A DNA stretch of 64,000 nt from Chitinophaga sancti (GTDB taxonomy: Bacteria > Bacteroidota > Bacteroidia > Chitinophagales > Chitinophagaceae). Each line of letters starts with the position of its first letter. Within the stretch, counting starts at the first letter, position 1. The notes under the pieces are model-generated. The model made no database searches. It was not told the origin of the DNA and worked only from the letters and a program-made list of their open reading frames with translations. The stretch is taken from positions 7,138,501 through 7,202,500 of the forward strand of contig NZ_CP139972.1 of assembly GCF_034424315.1 (NCBI RefSeq). The letters are read 5' to 3'. Made by a program: the position numbers and the translations under genes. Below are positions 37,595-47,140 of this stretch, one piece after another.

Positions 37595-37927
37595 TTAAAT
37601 ATCAATCTCTTCAGATGGATCCCAGAAGATCTTTCTAAAGTTTACCACTTTATCATTCTTCACTTCCACGCCTTCTTTCTCTAATAGTTTTTTCCTGTTG
37701 GCAATACCGCCTGGATCACCGGTTAATTGCCCCTGGCTGTTTACAACTCTCTGAAAGGGTACGGGTGGTTTTTCTCCGTGTATTAATCCCATGGCCCGGC
37801 CTACCATGCGGGAAAGGTTGCCTTTACCGAGGGCTTTGGCAATAGCGCCATAGGAGGTGACACGGCCTTTGGGAATGGAGCGGGCGATGTCGAAGACGAG
37901 TTTGTTGAAGTCCGGATCGTTTTGCAT
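37595..37927 (-). CDS. Alkyltransferase-like (MGMT-fold) protein without cysteine
   Basis: A 110-residue protein matching the DNA-binding domain of O6-alkylguanine transferases: IPKGRVTSYGAIAKALG, then RMVGRAMG (arginine finger region), and PVPFQRVVNSQG where active enzymes have PCHRVV. The acceptor Cys is replaced by F58 and the protein has no cysteine at all. That fits alkyltransferase-like (ATL) proteins, which bind alkylated DNA and hand it to nucleotide excision repair. Common ATLs have Trp in this place, so Phe is a variant. The gene stands alone. Confidence 0.85.
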   Translation of the reverse strand: MQNDPDFNKLVFDIARSIPKGRVTSYGAIAKALGKGNLSRMVGRAMGLIHGEKPPVPFQRVVNSQGQLTGDPGGIANRKKLLEKEGVEVKNDKVVNFRKIFWDPSEEIDI

Positions 37928-38024
37928 TTTTCAAATGTAGGAAACATGAGGGAAATCATGGGGGTTATTGGCAGTAAATGAGATATAAGATGTTTTTATT
38001 ATTTGATGTTTCATGCTGCGCAGT

Positions 38025-38167
38025 GTAGGCAAACAAAACCTGGAATTCATTCATTATGCAGCAAGCAACCCTTACCCCGGAATTTCATTCAGGATACTGC
38101 AGGCAACCCTTACCTGGAATTTTATTCATTATGCAGCAGGCAACCCTTACCCCGGAATTTCATTCAG
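38025..38167. repeat. Four-copy short tandem repeat
   Basis: Units start near 38025, 38061, 38099 and 38136, a period of 36-38 nt. The last three share GCAGGCAACCCTTACC then GGAATTT, while the first is diverged. The repeat lies 98 nt before the GH5 lipoprotein gene and contains no gene. It could influence the leader of that transcript or be neutral. Confidence 0.8.
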
Positions 38168-38264
38168 TGTCAACCGTTGATCAATTCATTCAAATCCCCA
38201 ATCACTAAATTGATTTCTTCAATCCCATTTTTAATTGTAAATTATACAATTAATTCTCACGTTT

Positions 38265-39731
38265 ATGAAAACCAAATTAGCCTTCATTGCGAGTGCAATG
38301 CTCGCCTTTGCCTGCAATAAAGAGCAGGCAGATCTGTCGTCACTCAAAATGTCTAACTCCGCTGCTGTTGTAGCTGTTGCTGTCACCTCCGGTGATTTCA
38401 AAGGTGTAAACTGGGCGGATAGCAGAGACAACTTTGCCGATGATGCACTGATCCTTTCCGGCACGGTATCCACAGAAACCTACGCCAGTATGCAAACCAA
38501 GGCCGACTACATCCTCAATGGCTTTGTCGCTGCCGGTGCAAACACCGTCCGGTTACCGGTCAATCCATCAACAGTTAACAGTACTTTCTGGTCTACTTAC
38601 AAAGGTGCAATTGACAAAGCTGTTTCCAAAAATATGAAGGTGCTTTTAGGCTACTGGGAAGGGTCTTCCTCCCGCGATGGCCTTATTGACAATACGACTA
38701 CATTCTGGCGGATGTGGGATACGATTGTTGCGAATTACAGGTCAAATACACTGGTGTATTTTGAGTTTTTCAATGAACCGCACGGGTATAGTGCAACTGA
38801 TTTGAAAACACTTTACAACACCTTTGTGAACCGCTATCCTGGTTTGCCTAAAAACAGGTTTGTATTAGATGGAACGGGCTATTCTTCTGACGTAAATACG
38901 ATTGGAGCAGATGCACGTTTTGATAGTTGTCTATTATCATTCCACGATTACACCTGGTTTGAAAGCAGCAAAACAACGACAGCAGATTGGGAGCAGCCGG
39001 TGAAATCCTTGTCTTATCCTACAAGAACGATTGTGACGGAATTTGGTACTGTGATGACGGATGGAACGAATTATACGGGGGCACCTGGTTCTAATGTGAA
39101 TAACACTTATTTGCAGGGAATGACGAATACCTTGCATGATCTGGGGGTGGGATGTGTATACTGGCCGGGCTTAAGAACGGGGGATACTTATAGTATGTTC
39201 ACTGCTACAGGTTCTGCATTGACAACAAATAATACGTCTGGTTTGACCAGGCTGAAATATGCGTGGGGTACAGGAACGATTACACCGCCGTATGCATCTT
39301 TTACAGCGGGTACTTATTACAAGGTGATTAATAAGAACAGTGGCAAATCACTGGAGGTGTATAATCAGTCTACCGCGAATAGTGCGGCAATTGATCAGTG
39401 GGATTATTGGGGTGGCACCAACCAGCAGTGGACGTTTAATGCGTTGGGGAGTAATTATCAGTCTGTGATTAACAGGAATAGTGCAAAGGCTTTGGATGTG
39501 AATGGGGCGTCTGCGACAGCGGGTGCGGGCCTTATACAGTATGATTATTCAGGTGGTACGAACCAGCAGTGGCAGGTGATTGATATTGGGTTTGGGTATT
39601 ATAAGGTGTTGAATAGAAATAGTGGGTTTGCGCTGGATGTGAATGCGGCGTCTACGGCGAATGGGGCAGGAATGATACAGTGGAATTGGAATAGCGGGGG
39701 GAACCAGCAGTGGCAGATAACGGCTTTGTAA
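38265..39731 (+). CDS. GH5-type lipoprotein with C-terminal ricin-type lectin
   Basis: A 488-residue lipoprotein (signal ends MLAFAC, C17). The barrel (about 45-345) has acid/base E171 in FEFFNEPHG and nucleophile E259 in IVTEFGT, the two-Glu pattern of GH5. The first strand reads KGVNWAD, and VRLPVNPS is the conserved Arg block. Residues about 350-488 form a ricin B-type beta-trefoil (CBM13): three subdomains each ending in NQQW (about 390, 435 and 483). It probably acts on a beta-glucan or mannan at the cell surface; the substrate is not readable. Confidence 0.88.
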   Translation: MKTKLAFIASAMLAFACNKEQADLSSLKMSNSAAVVAVAVTSGDFKGVNWADSRDNFADDALILSGTVSTETYASMQTKADYILNGFVAAGANTVRLPVNPSTVNSTFWSTYKGAIDKAVSKNMKVLLGYWEGSSSRDGLIDNTTTFWRMWDTIVANYRSNTLVYFEFFNEPHGYSATDLKTLYNTFVNRYPGLPKNRFVLDGTGYSSDVNTIGADARFDSCLLSFHDYTWFESSKTTTADWEQPVKSLSYPTRTIVTEFGTVMTDGTNYTGAPGSNVNNTYLQGMTNTLHDLGVGCVYWPGLRTGDTYSMFTATGSALTTNNTSGLTRLKYAWGTGTITPPYASFTAGTYYKVINKNSGKSLEVYNQSTANSAAIDQWDYWGGTNQQWTFNALGSNYQSVINRNSAKALDVNGASATAGAGLIQYDYSGGTNQQWQVIDIGFGYYKVLNRNSGFALDVNAASTANGAGMIQWNWNSGGNQQWQITAL

Positions 39732-40074
39732 ATATATCTGCATCCTGTCGGAGCATTACTGACGGGATGCAGGTTTATTGTGGATAGCACTAGTAAGTAA
39801 TAAGTAACATGTTTTATAAAAAAAAATGTAATAGTGTTTTTTGGAAGGAGAAATGGGTATGAGGTACCAGGTATAATGCAATTTCTTTGTTTTTGTTATG
39901 CAAATACCTAAATTGTAATTATAATTTAGAAACTGCTGTGGCTTAAATTCTTTAATTGCTATTAAGCTGGTTCCCTATTATAGAATAGAATGCAATAATC
40001 CCTAAAAGAATAGCGACCTCAGATATATTGTTCGAGTATATTATATTTCTTTTTACTACAAAACACGAGCGTTT
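39732..40074. other. AT-rich gap before the helicase module
   Basis: About 340 nt rich in A and T, without a gene I can support. It marks a drop in GC at the start of the defence-like module and must hold its promoter; no clear -7 box was fixed. Confidence 0.4.
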
Positions 40075-42939
40075 ATGAAACTACTCAGTATCCTGGAAAG
40101 TTACGACACCGCATCGTTAGACCAACTTTCCTCCGATAAAATAGATGAAGCGATTAGCCTTAGATTACCTCAATCAGTCATTGTTCAGGAAATTATTTCG
40201 GCCCTCAGTTCCCAATCATATATATCAGACAAGATATTATATTCCAGGCCTCCGGCTTTTGCTATATTGAACCTTATTCTTCAATCACCATCATTTATGA
40301 TGGATATTGAAGACTTCAGGTCTAAGGTGTTAATTCATGTTAAGGAGTTATCTGCCAGAGCTGATCAGGATACCTCCCTTGCGGATAAAAATCCTAAGCT
40401 ATATATTAAAATATTGAAACGTGCATGGGAAAATGATGGGTTAATTGATAAAAGTGAGGCGAATATTCTGGAACTGGTAAAATCGGAGCTTGGTGTTTGG
40501 GACCGCGAGCATTTTGTGCTTATGCATCATACATCCATACTTGATCTCTGGAATATTGAGCAGGAGTATTTTGCCGCGAGAAACTTTTTACTAACTACGG
40601 GCATAGTCCTTACACATGATAACAAATATGTGATAGCTGATGATGTTGCTATTCCAATCAGGAAGACATTCGGTATTGAGTTGATGGATGAACCTTACAA
40701 GCGATTACTTAATTGTTTTAAACGGGAGGACCTGGCTTTGCTATTAGGTCATTATCAGTTGAATGTTGGTGGAACTAAAGATATATTGATTGGTCGGATC
40801 CTGGGTAGTCTCATTCCTGTGTCTGACGTATTGGGTTATTTTAATCTTGAAGAACTTAGGGAAATATGCAGACATGAAAATATTCCTGTGGCAGGATCAA
40901 AAAGTACAGTCATTGCGAATATTATTCGGTTCTTCGATGATGAAATGGATTTAAAGTTACAAGAATTGGAGACTGTGGCTCCAGGGGCTCCTCCTGAGTA
41001 TGAACCAAGAGAAATGATGCAGGAGGTATATGCAAAGATGTTAAATGTTCTGACCATTCAGCAATTGTATGATATTCTTCGGCAGAATGATTTGATGACA
41101 AGTGGTTCGAAAGAAGAGAAGATCAAGCGTGTGATGGATAGCTATATGTCTGAGCGATCAATTTTTAGTCTTTTAAGGAAAGAAGATTTGAGTCAACTGT
41201 GCCGCAAATTTAATCTGGCGGTAACCGGATCAAAGCAGGAACTGGTTGGTCGCTTATTGGATTATGTGCCTGTAGTGGCTATTACAACTAATGAATTACC
41301 TGTCGTAATAAATGAAGTACCCGCATTAGTTACAAATACAATTGGTTCATTTATACCGGTTTCAAATAGTGAACCAGTAGCGTTACCTATAGCATGGGAT
41401 GAGGTTAACAGTAAATTCCCCAATTATTCATATGGAGAAAAAATAGTACTGGCCATTTTGAAAGACGCTAAATCCATTACAGAACAGGATTTAACCAGAA
41501 TAGTGCAAAAGCACCGGTTGGGTTGGTTTCTTCATAAAGCCCACATGGCAGAGTTGATTGCTAAATTGAGAAGAGATAATAAGCAATATATCCAAATTAA
41601 GAGCATACAGAATAACAATATTTATCAATGGACGGCAAATGATATTGCCGATAGCCAGATTTTAGAAAAGAAGTCAGCCCGTGATATTATTGATGCTTTA
41701 CGTCATGGTGTAGTACCTAAACATAATTTAGATCTTTTGATGGTAGGACAGCAGACTGCAAGAAAGCATCTCTCAGATATACTCATGGAAGTAAATGCTA
41801 ATAAAACTCATTTTAAATTTATAAAGGGCCAGTATGGCTCAGGTAAAACGTTTCTTTGCTCATGGTTAAGAGAGTTTGCACTAAACAATGAGTTTGCTGT
41901 ATCATTTATGAATATTAGTCATGATCAGCCATTGTCTGATCTCCCTATATTTTTTTCAGGGGTAATAAATGGACTTCGAACACCCGAAAAAACGGACTCA
42001 GGTGCCTTGGTAGATATTCTGGAATCCTGGTTATTAAACGTACATAACAAGACCGCTAGAATAGAAGGAATTGATATCTCTAACGGGGATAATTCTGAGA
42101 AACTAATTAAGATTGTAGAAAAGTCTATTGAAGTCGAGTTAGCGAATCTAAATGATATTGAACCTGGATTTTCACAAGCATTGCGAGCCTTCTATGAAGG
42201 TAAAGTAACCGGAAATTTGGAGTTAGTGTCAAATGCGGTTGCATGGATAATGGGGAGCAGATCTCTCTCAGCCCAAGCGCTTAGGGATATAGGGGTAAAG
42301 GGTATACTTGAATCAAACAATGTTTTCCCGAGAATGCGTGCCTTATTGGAGATAATAAATGGTGCTAGCTACAAGGGGTTGTTATTACTTGTTGATGAGT
42401 TGGAACTGGTAAGAAAGTTCCCGCAGGCAAGGCAGCGTGAGATGGCTTTAGAAACACTTCGACTCCTCATTGACGAGGCCGGAAGGAATGCACTTCCTGG
42501 TTGTCTTATTATATTTACCGGTACAGATGAGTTCTTTGAAGATGAAAGATTTGGAATTAAGAGCTATGAAGCATTAGCAGAACGGGTATTACCTCTTTAT
42601 ACACATGACAAACTGGTGGCAATGCGCCAGCCTATTATTAGCCTTGAGGCCCTGGATTCAGAACGTTTATCCCATGTAATATTTAAAATCCGGGATTTAT
42701 ACGGTATCGCATATGGATGGGATGCGAATCACTATGCAGATGACACATCAATTCTGAAACTGATTGAGGAGTGGACCATGTTTGGAGGAGAAAGTATTGA
42801 TAGAAAGCCAAGGCCCATATTAAGAGAGTTTATTCAGATGCTCGACCTATGTGAAGAAAATAAAGGAGTTTATTTATCACAGTTTTTGAAAAAAAACATT
42901 TTTGATTCTGCGTTGGTAGATTCTGTTAATTCAAATTGA
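40075..42939 (+). CDS. SAP-repeat protein with BrxD-like (DUF2791-type) ATPase domain
   Basis: A 954-residue cytoplasmic protein. Residues about 103-146 look TerB-like (KRAWENDGLIDKSEANILEL). Four SAP-like units follow at about 216-245, 256-290, 323-357 and 363-398, each with the pattern L..LC/L...N(L/I)...G.K..L, for example LCRKFNLAVTGSKQELVGRL. A winged-helix-like region spans about 443-525. The AAA-type domain has Walker A GQYGSGKTF with K591 and Walker B GLLLLVDELELV with D774-E775. The ATPase part resembles DUF2791 proteins such as BrxD of BREX. SAP units bind DNA. The helicase gene starts 4 nt after its stop. No methylase, PglZ or nuclease lies beside it. A phage-defence role is inferred. 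Confidence 0.75.
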   Translation: MKLLSILESYDTASLDQLSSDKIDEAISLRLPQSVIVQEIISALSSQSYISDKILYSRPPAFAILNLILQSPSFMMDIEDFRSKVLIHVKELSARADQDTSLADKNPKLYIKILKRAWENDGLIDKSEANILELVKSELGVWDREHFVLMHHTSILDLWNIEQEYFAARNFLLTTGIVLTHDNKYVIADDVAIPIRKTFGIELMDEPYKRLLNCFKREDLALLLGHYQLNVGGTKDILIGRILGSLIPVSDVLGYFNLEELREICRHENIPVAGSKSTVIANIIRFFDDEMDLKLQELETVAPGAPPEYEPREMMQEVYAKMLNVLTIQQLYDILRQNDLMTSGSKEEKIKRVMDSYMSERSIFSLLRKEDLSQLCRKFNLAVTGSKQELVGRLLDYVPVVAITTNELPVVINEVPALVTNTIGSFIPVSNSEPVALPIAWDEVNSKFPNYSYGEKIVLAILKDAKSITEQDLTRIVQKHRLGWFLHKAHMAELIAKLRRDNKQYIQIKSIQNNNIYQWTANDIADSQILEKKSARDIIDALRHGVVPKHNLDLLMVGQQTARKHLSDILMEVNANKTHFKFIKGQYGSGKTFLCSWLREFALNNEFAVSFMNISHDQPLSDLPIFFSGVINGLRTPEKTDSGALVDILESWLLNVHNKTARIEGIDISNGDNSEKLIKIVEKSIEVELANLNDIEPGFSQALRAFYEGKVTGNLELVSNAVAWIMGSRSLSAQALRDIGVKGILESNNVFPRMRALLEIINGASYKGLLLLVDELELVRKFPQARQREMALETLRLLIDEAGRNALPGCLIIFTGTDEFFEDERFGIKSYEALAERVLPLYTHDKLVAMRQPIISLEALDSERLSHVIFKIRDLYGIAYGWDANHYADDTSILKLIEEWTMFGGESIDRKPRPILREFIQMLDLCEENKGVYLSQFLKKNIFDSALVDSVNSN

Positions 42940-42943
42940 GGAG

Positions 42944-45094
42944 ATGGCATTTCATAAATTACATCCAAGGTTGCAGGATTTTGTTAAGGATAAAAAATGG
43001 CCCGATTTAACCGATATCCAGAAAGCAGCATTTGACCCTATTTATAACAAAGAGAGTTGTACAATTGAAGCACCGACTTCCGGAGGGAAAACGGAGGCGG
43101 TGCTATTCCCATTACTTACTAGATTATCAGGACAACGAAAGGTTGGATTTAGGGTCTTATATATAGCCCCATTGAAAGCGTTATTGAATGATTTGGCCCT
43201 GAGGGTAATCCCTTATGCGAAGCGTTGTTATTTGGATGCTTTTAAATGGCATGGAGATGTAAGTCAAGCCGATAAAATTCAGCAAATATTGTTTCCTGCT
43301 GATATATTATTAACTACTCCGGAATCATTAGAAGCAATTTTATTAAGAAAAGCGAACAAGGCTGATATTTTTTCCAGTTTGGAAACGATTGTAATAGATG
43401 AAGCGCACTATTTTGCGTTAACAGAAAGAGGATCACATTTACTTTCCTTACTGGAAAGAATATGTGCCTATACTGATGAGGATCCTCAGCGAATTGCAGT
43501 CACCGCTACTATTGGTAATCCTGAAGGATTATTACAGTGGATGATGGGCGATCGCTTAGGAGGTAGGAGTATCAAAGTAGCCGGAAATAATTCGAAAGAA
43601 AGAGATTTTAAGCTTCACTTTTTTATGGATGATGGGAGCGGCATGCAGGACCATCTTTATAATTTACTTATAAGAAAGAAGTCTATTGTTTTTGAGCGAT
43701 CCAGAACCCTGTGTGAAGATACTGCTGCCCGAATTAATGAAAGAAATATCCGCTTACAATCCAGATTTCCTGTTAGAGTGAAAACGCATCATTCTTCTGT
43801 TAGTAAGGATCTAAGAGAGGAGGCTGAGAATTCGATAAAGAGTAAGGATTTGGAAACGCTAGATGCCATTATCAGTACTTCCACATTGGAACTCGGAATT
43901 GATATAGGAGACCTGGATCAAGTAATTCAAATTGGCGATTTGACCAGTTCCGGATCTTTTTTGCAAAGGGTTGGTAGAACCGGCAGACGACCAGGCAAAG
44001 CACAATTTTTCAGAGGATTGTGTGCTGATCAGGAGCAATTGCCAATTATCATTGGTTGCATCTCGCTTGGACTAAAACGTAACTCTGAAGCTATATTATT
44101 TCCAACGAAGGCATTTCATATTTTGGCACACCAATTTATTTGCTATATTCTTCAAAACCACGGCGCTACTGCGGATCAGATGTGGTCTGTGTTTACAAGG
44201 GTACATTCGTTTAGTAAGATTACAAAGGAGGAGTTACAGACCCTGATAGACTATATGATAACAGAAGATTATCTGAGGGTGGTTCAGGGGAATATTTTAT
44301 TAACCAGTGAGAAAACGGAGAAGCAGTTTCTACGGGCAAACTGGAAGCGTTTATTTGCAATATTTGATACAGGCCCAATGTACACTGTAGTGGACGGGAA
44401 AAGGGTTATAGGTACACTGGACTCCGGATTCGCAAGGAATCAACCAATGCCCTTTATTTTTGTTCTAGGTGGGCAGGAATGGGATACAATCAAGATTGAT
44501 CATGAAACACAACAGGTATCTGTAAAGAGAAATGAGACGGGTATTGCTCCTAAATGGAAGACAATCAGTAGTTTTGATGTTCCGTTTGAATTGGCGCAGG
44601 AAATTGGAAAATTGCTGATGGGTGAGGATGACCTTGAATTTTTAGATGTACAGGCAAAAAGAATGTTTGATGCGCAAAGAAACACTTATAAAGAGTTGGA
44701 ATGGGAAAAAGGACATTGGATAATGGACGTTTCAGAAGAGTTGGGAAGAGTATATTTATGGAATTTTTCAGGGGATAAGATTAATAGAGCTGTACATACA
44801 TATCTGCTGTCAGAAATTGATGGTACTGTGAGCTACGATTATAGGTATCTGGTGATAACTGCTAAGGAGCATTTGGCTAGTTTGAGTGAAAAGGTGTATG
44901 AGCTGATGATTGGAATATTGAATAAGTCTGAAATTGAAGTAAGATCTCAAATAGAAGCTAATCTAAATCCCAAATGGTTTTCGAAATTTTCCGAATGTCT
45001 TTCTGATGATCTGAAGAAGCGAACTATTATCGAAAAGGATATGGATGTTGCGGGCCTGATAAGGGAGTTGAATTTGGGCGTAATAGATTATTAA
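42944..45094 (+). CDS. Lhr-type DEAD/DEAH-box helicase (BrxHI-like)
   Basis: A 716-residue superfamily-2 helicase. Motif I is APTSGGKT, motif Ia APLKALLNDL, motif II DEAH, motif III TATIGN, motif IV region KSIVFERSRT, motif V STLELGIDIG and motif VI QRVGRTGRRPG. The first 380 residues hold both RecA-like domains; the rest (about 390-716) matches the winged-helix and beta-rich Lhr-type tail only loosely. It begins 4 nt after the SAP/ATPase gene, preceded by a GAGGAG ribosome site within the gap, so the two are made together. Lhr helicases unwind RNA-DNA hybrids; BrxHI pairs with BrxD in some BREX types. Confidence 0.85.
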   Translation: MAFHKLHPRLQDFVKDKKWPDLTDIQKAAFDPIYNKESCTIEAPTSGGKTEAVLFPLLTRLSGQRKVGFRVLYIAPLKALLNDLALRVIPYAKRCYLDAFKWHGDVSQADKIQQILFPADILLTTPESLEAILLRKANKADIFSSLETIVIDEAHYFALTERGSHLLSLLERICAYTDEDPQRIAVTATIGNPEGLLQWMMGDRLGGRSIKVAGNNSKERDFKLHFFMDDGSGMQDHLYNLLIRKKSIVFERSRTLCEDTAARINERNIRLQSRFPVRVKTHHSSVSKDLREEAENSIKSKDLETLDAIISTSTLELGIDIGDLDQVIQIGDLTSSGSFLQRVGRTGRRPGKAQFFRGLCADQEQLPIIIGCISLGLKRNSEAILFPTKAFHILAHQFICYILQNHGATADQMWSVFTRVHSFSKITKEELQTLIDYMITEDYLRVVQGNILLTSEKTEKQFLRANWKRLFAIFDTGPMYTVVDGKRVIGTLDSGFARNQPMPFIFVLGGQEWDTIKIDHETQQVSVKRNETGIAPKWKTISSFDVPFELAQEIGKLLMGEDDLEFLDVQAKRMFDAQRNTYKELEWEKGHWIMDVSEELGRVYLWNFSGDKINRAVHTYLLSEIDGTVSYDYRYLVITAKEHLASLSEKVYELMIGILNKSEIEVRSQIEANLNPKWFSKFSECLSDDLKKRTIIEKDMDVAGLIRELNLGVIDY

Positions 45095-45100
45095 ATAAGT

Positions 45101-45142
45101 AAATAAAAGAAGTCCATTGGTGAAGATGGACTTCTTTTATTT
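45101..45142 (+). terminator. Terminator of the ATPase-helicase operon
   Basis: A perfect 17-bp stem (arms 45101-45117 and 45126-45142, core AAAGAAGTCCAT) with an 8-nt loop and T-rich 3' arm. It can also act in the other direction. Confidence 0.85.
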
Positions 45143-45379
45143 CATCACATTCATAATAGGCTTTACCAGGCACTTCGCCTTCTCTCCATCCACTGATTTT
45201 ACCGATCAAAATACCACCTTATCCGCATAATTAAGCACCGTGCTTCCTCTCTCCGGTATCAATTTATCCGTAAATTTCAAGCACCGCAAATTCTGCGCAG
45301 TAGTCTTTAACCCATTAATATCAATCCTCGGGTTTGCCGTATCCACGCCAGATAAATCAATATTCCCCAAAAGTAAAAT
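45138..45379 (-). pseudogene. Leftover 3' part of a gene, possibly leucine-rich repeat
   Basis: One minus-strand frame reads LLGNIDLSGVDTANPRIDIN, GLKTTAQNLRCLKF and PERGSTVLNYADKVVF, then a stop, then SVKSVDGEKAKCLVKPIM and a second stop. A stop also precedes it. The first part resembles a leucine-rich repeat strand-turn pattern, but only weakly. With no start and two internal stops it looks like a decayed gene end between the helicase operon and malQ. Confidence 0.35.
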
Positions 45380-45387
45380 CTATGAAT

Positions 45388-46761
45388 TTATTCCTCCCGG
45401 TCATACAATTTCACCCACTTCCTCAATCGCTTTATTTCCTTCTTCTTAAATTCCCCCGGCAGCATTCTCCACTTCCAGTTTTTATGACTACCGGAAGGAT
45501 GATTCATTCGGGCATTTGCAGGTAATTCCAACACATCCTGCATAGGAAGTATCACAATATTCGCTACCGAAGCATATGCCATCCTGCCCAGGATCCGGGG
45601 CACTTTTTTACCTGTTATCTGTATGCCTGTATATTGCCCTAAGTTTAACCTTGTATTGCGATCAGCATCTTCTTCATACCACCCACGGGTAGTATTATTA
45701 TCATGCGTACCCGTTACCGCTACTACATTGCTAACGAAATGATGGGGAACATGATCACTTTTAGCCATGTCATCACCAAAACCGAATTGTAATACACGCA
45801 TGCCTTTTAAATTGAACTGTTCCTGCAAGGCTCTTACCGGTTCATCGATAGTTCCCAGGTCTTCCGCAATGAAAGGCATAGCAGGGAACAGCTTTTGAAA
45901 TTCATTAAACAAGTTTGCACCAGGACCTGGTTTCCATTGGCCATTAACTGCCGTGGTCTCGCCGGCTGGGATTTCCCAATAAGCAGAGAAGGCACGGAAA
46001 TGATCCAGGCGAAGGAGATCGAATCGTGTCAGGTTGCGTTGAATCCTGCGGATCCACCAGCTGTAATTGTCTGCTTTGAGCGCATCCCAGTTATAGACAG
46101 GCACATTCCAGCATTGACCTTTTTCGCTGAAGTAATCCGGTGGCACGCCGCCGGTACCATTGAGATTAAAGAATCCAGGATGTGATTTTACATCCACAGC
46201 ATCGCCATGCATGTAAAAAGGGAGGTCGCCAAAGAGGAGGATCCCTTTCTCATTGCAATACGATTTGAGCGCAGACCATTGCTGATCAAATTTGAACTGG
46301 TACCATTTCTCTCTTGGATGGCCTGTAAATTCATTGAGCCAGTGGGCTTCCTGCTGGCAGTAATGTTCAAAAGCTGCCTGATCTTCCGATTGGGAAAAGT
46401 TCAGGTAAGCGATTTCCAGGAGCGCGGCCTTGATGGGGATAGCCTTTTCGAAATTAGCTTTGTCCGATATAGGCAGGTGGCATTTGTTGAGTTGGGCTGG
46501 GGTAAGGAGACCTTCCCGGGCGAGGAGTTCCGGGCTAATCAATAGGGGTTCGCCTGCCATACTGCTGGTTGGGCTGTATGGTGACAGGTGCTCAGGGTGG
46601 AGGGTATTGACAGGTAATACCTGCCAGTAGCGTTGCTTTGCAAGGTGGAGCTGATCTGCAAAGTGATAGGCAGATGGGCCTAAGTCGCCGGTGCCAAAGG
46701 GCCCGGGTAGTGAGGTGATATGGAGGAGTATGCCGGCACTACGTTGTGAAAAAGTTGTCAT
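45388..46761 (-). CDS. malQ: 4-alpha-glucanotransferase (GH77)
   Basis: A 457-residue cytoplasmic enzyme of the short MalQ type. Catalytic residues are visible: nucleophile D253 in RLDHFRAF, acid/base E300 in IAEDLG, stabiliser D354 in TGTHDNNTTRGW. The N-terminus SAGILLHITSLPGPFGTGDL and SPYSPTSSMAGEP are typical of GH77. It transfers glucan chains between maltodextrins (disproportionation), linking to alpha-amylase products. It ends in a basic tail, KKKEIKRLRKWVKL. Transcribed away from the repeat tract and NUDIX gene, but in the same direction. Confidence 0.95.
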   Translation of the reverse strand: MTTFSQRSAGILLHITSLPGPFGTGDLGPSAYHFADQLHLAKQRYWQVLPVNTLHPEHLSPYSPTSSMAGEPLLISPELLAREGLLTPAQLNKCHLPISDKANFEKAIPIKAALLEIAYLNFSQSEDQAAFEHYCQQEAHWLNEFTGHPREKWYQFKFDQQWSALKSYCNEKGILLFGDLPFYMHGDAVDVKSHPGFFNLNGTGGVPPDYFSEKGQCWNVPVYNWDALKADNYSWWIRRIQRNLTRFDLLRLDHFRAFSAYWEIPAGETTAVNGQWKPGPGANLFNEFQKLFPAMPFIAEDLGTIDEPVRALQEQFNLKGMRVLQFGFGDDMAKSDHVPHHFVSNVVAVTGTHDNNTTRGWYEEDADRNTRLNLGQYTGIQITGKKVPRILGRMAYASVANIVILPMQDVLELPANARMNHPSGSHKNWKWRMLPGEFKKKEIKRLRKWVKLYDREE

Positions 46762-46963
46762 ATGCGAATGTACAGCTACTTCTGTGCCAGTCCGGTTAAG
46801 AGCGTATTATCAAAATGGGAAAGTTTCAAAGGCGGGGAAAAATAACATGCGTATCTCCGTGACAGCGCTATTAGACAAAAGCCTGTCATTTTATGAACCT
46901 GATTTTTTATCCTGGGTAGAAAGGTAAAATGACCTTTATAACGTGAACCCTTGTGAAATTTGG

Positions 46964-47140
46964 TATAAACCGCGTATCTGATTGGAGACTGCTTATCTGT
47001 ATAAACCGTTTACCTAATTACAAACTGCTTATCTAATAATTATAGACCGCTTACCTGTATAAACCGCTTATCTAATTATAAACCGCCTATTAATATAACA
47101 GTCTATTAAATACAGTCACTTATTTAGTATAAACCGCCGG
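46964..47140. repeat. Degenerate tandem repeat running into the end of the NUDIX gene
   Basis: About nine to ten imperfect units of 17-22 nt with consensus near ATAAACCGCTTATCTAATT. The last unit (47127-47140) covers the final codons and stop of the NUDIX regulator gene at 47120. The rest has no gene. Confidence 0.75.

Noticed and set aside
38025-38167. CRISPR array
   Set aside because: The units are tandem and nearly contiguous without unique spacers, and no cas gene is present.
40075-45094. A complete BREX system
   Set aside because: Only the BrxD-like and BrxHI-like parts are present; PglX, PglZ, BrxB and BrxC are absent in the window.
46964-47140. CRISPR array
   Set aside because: The units are only about 20 nt and diverged, without spacers or cas genes.
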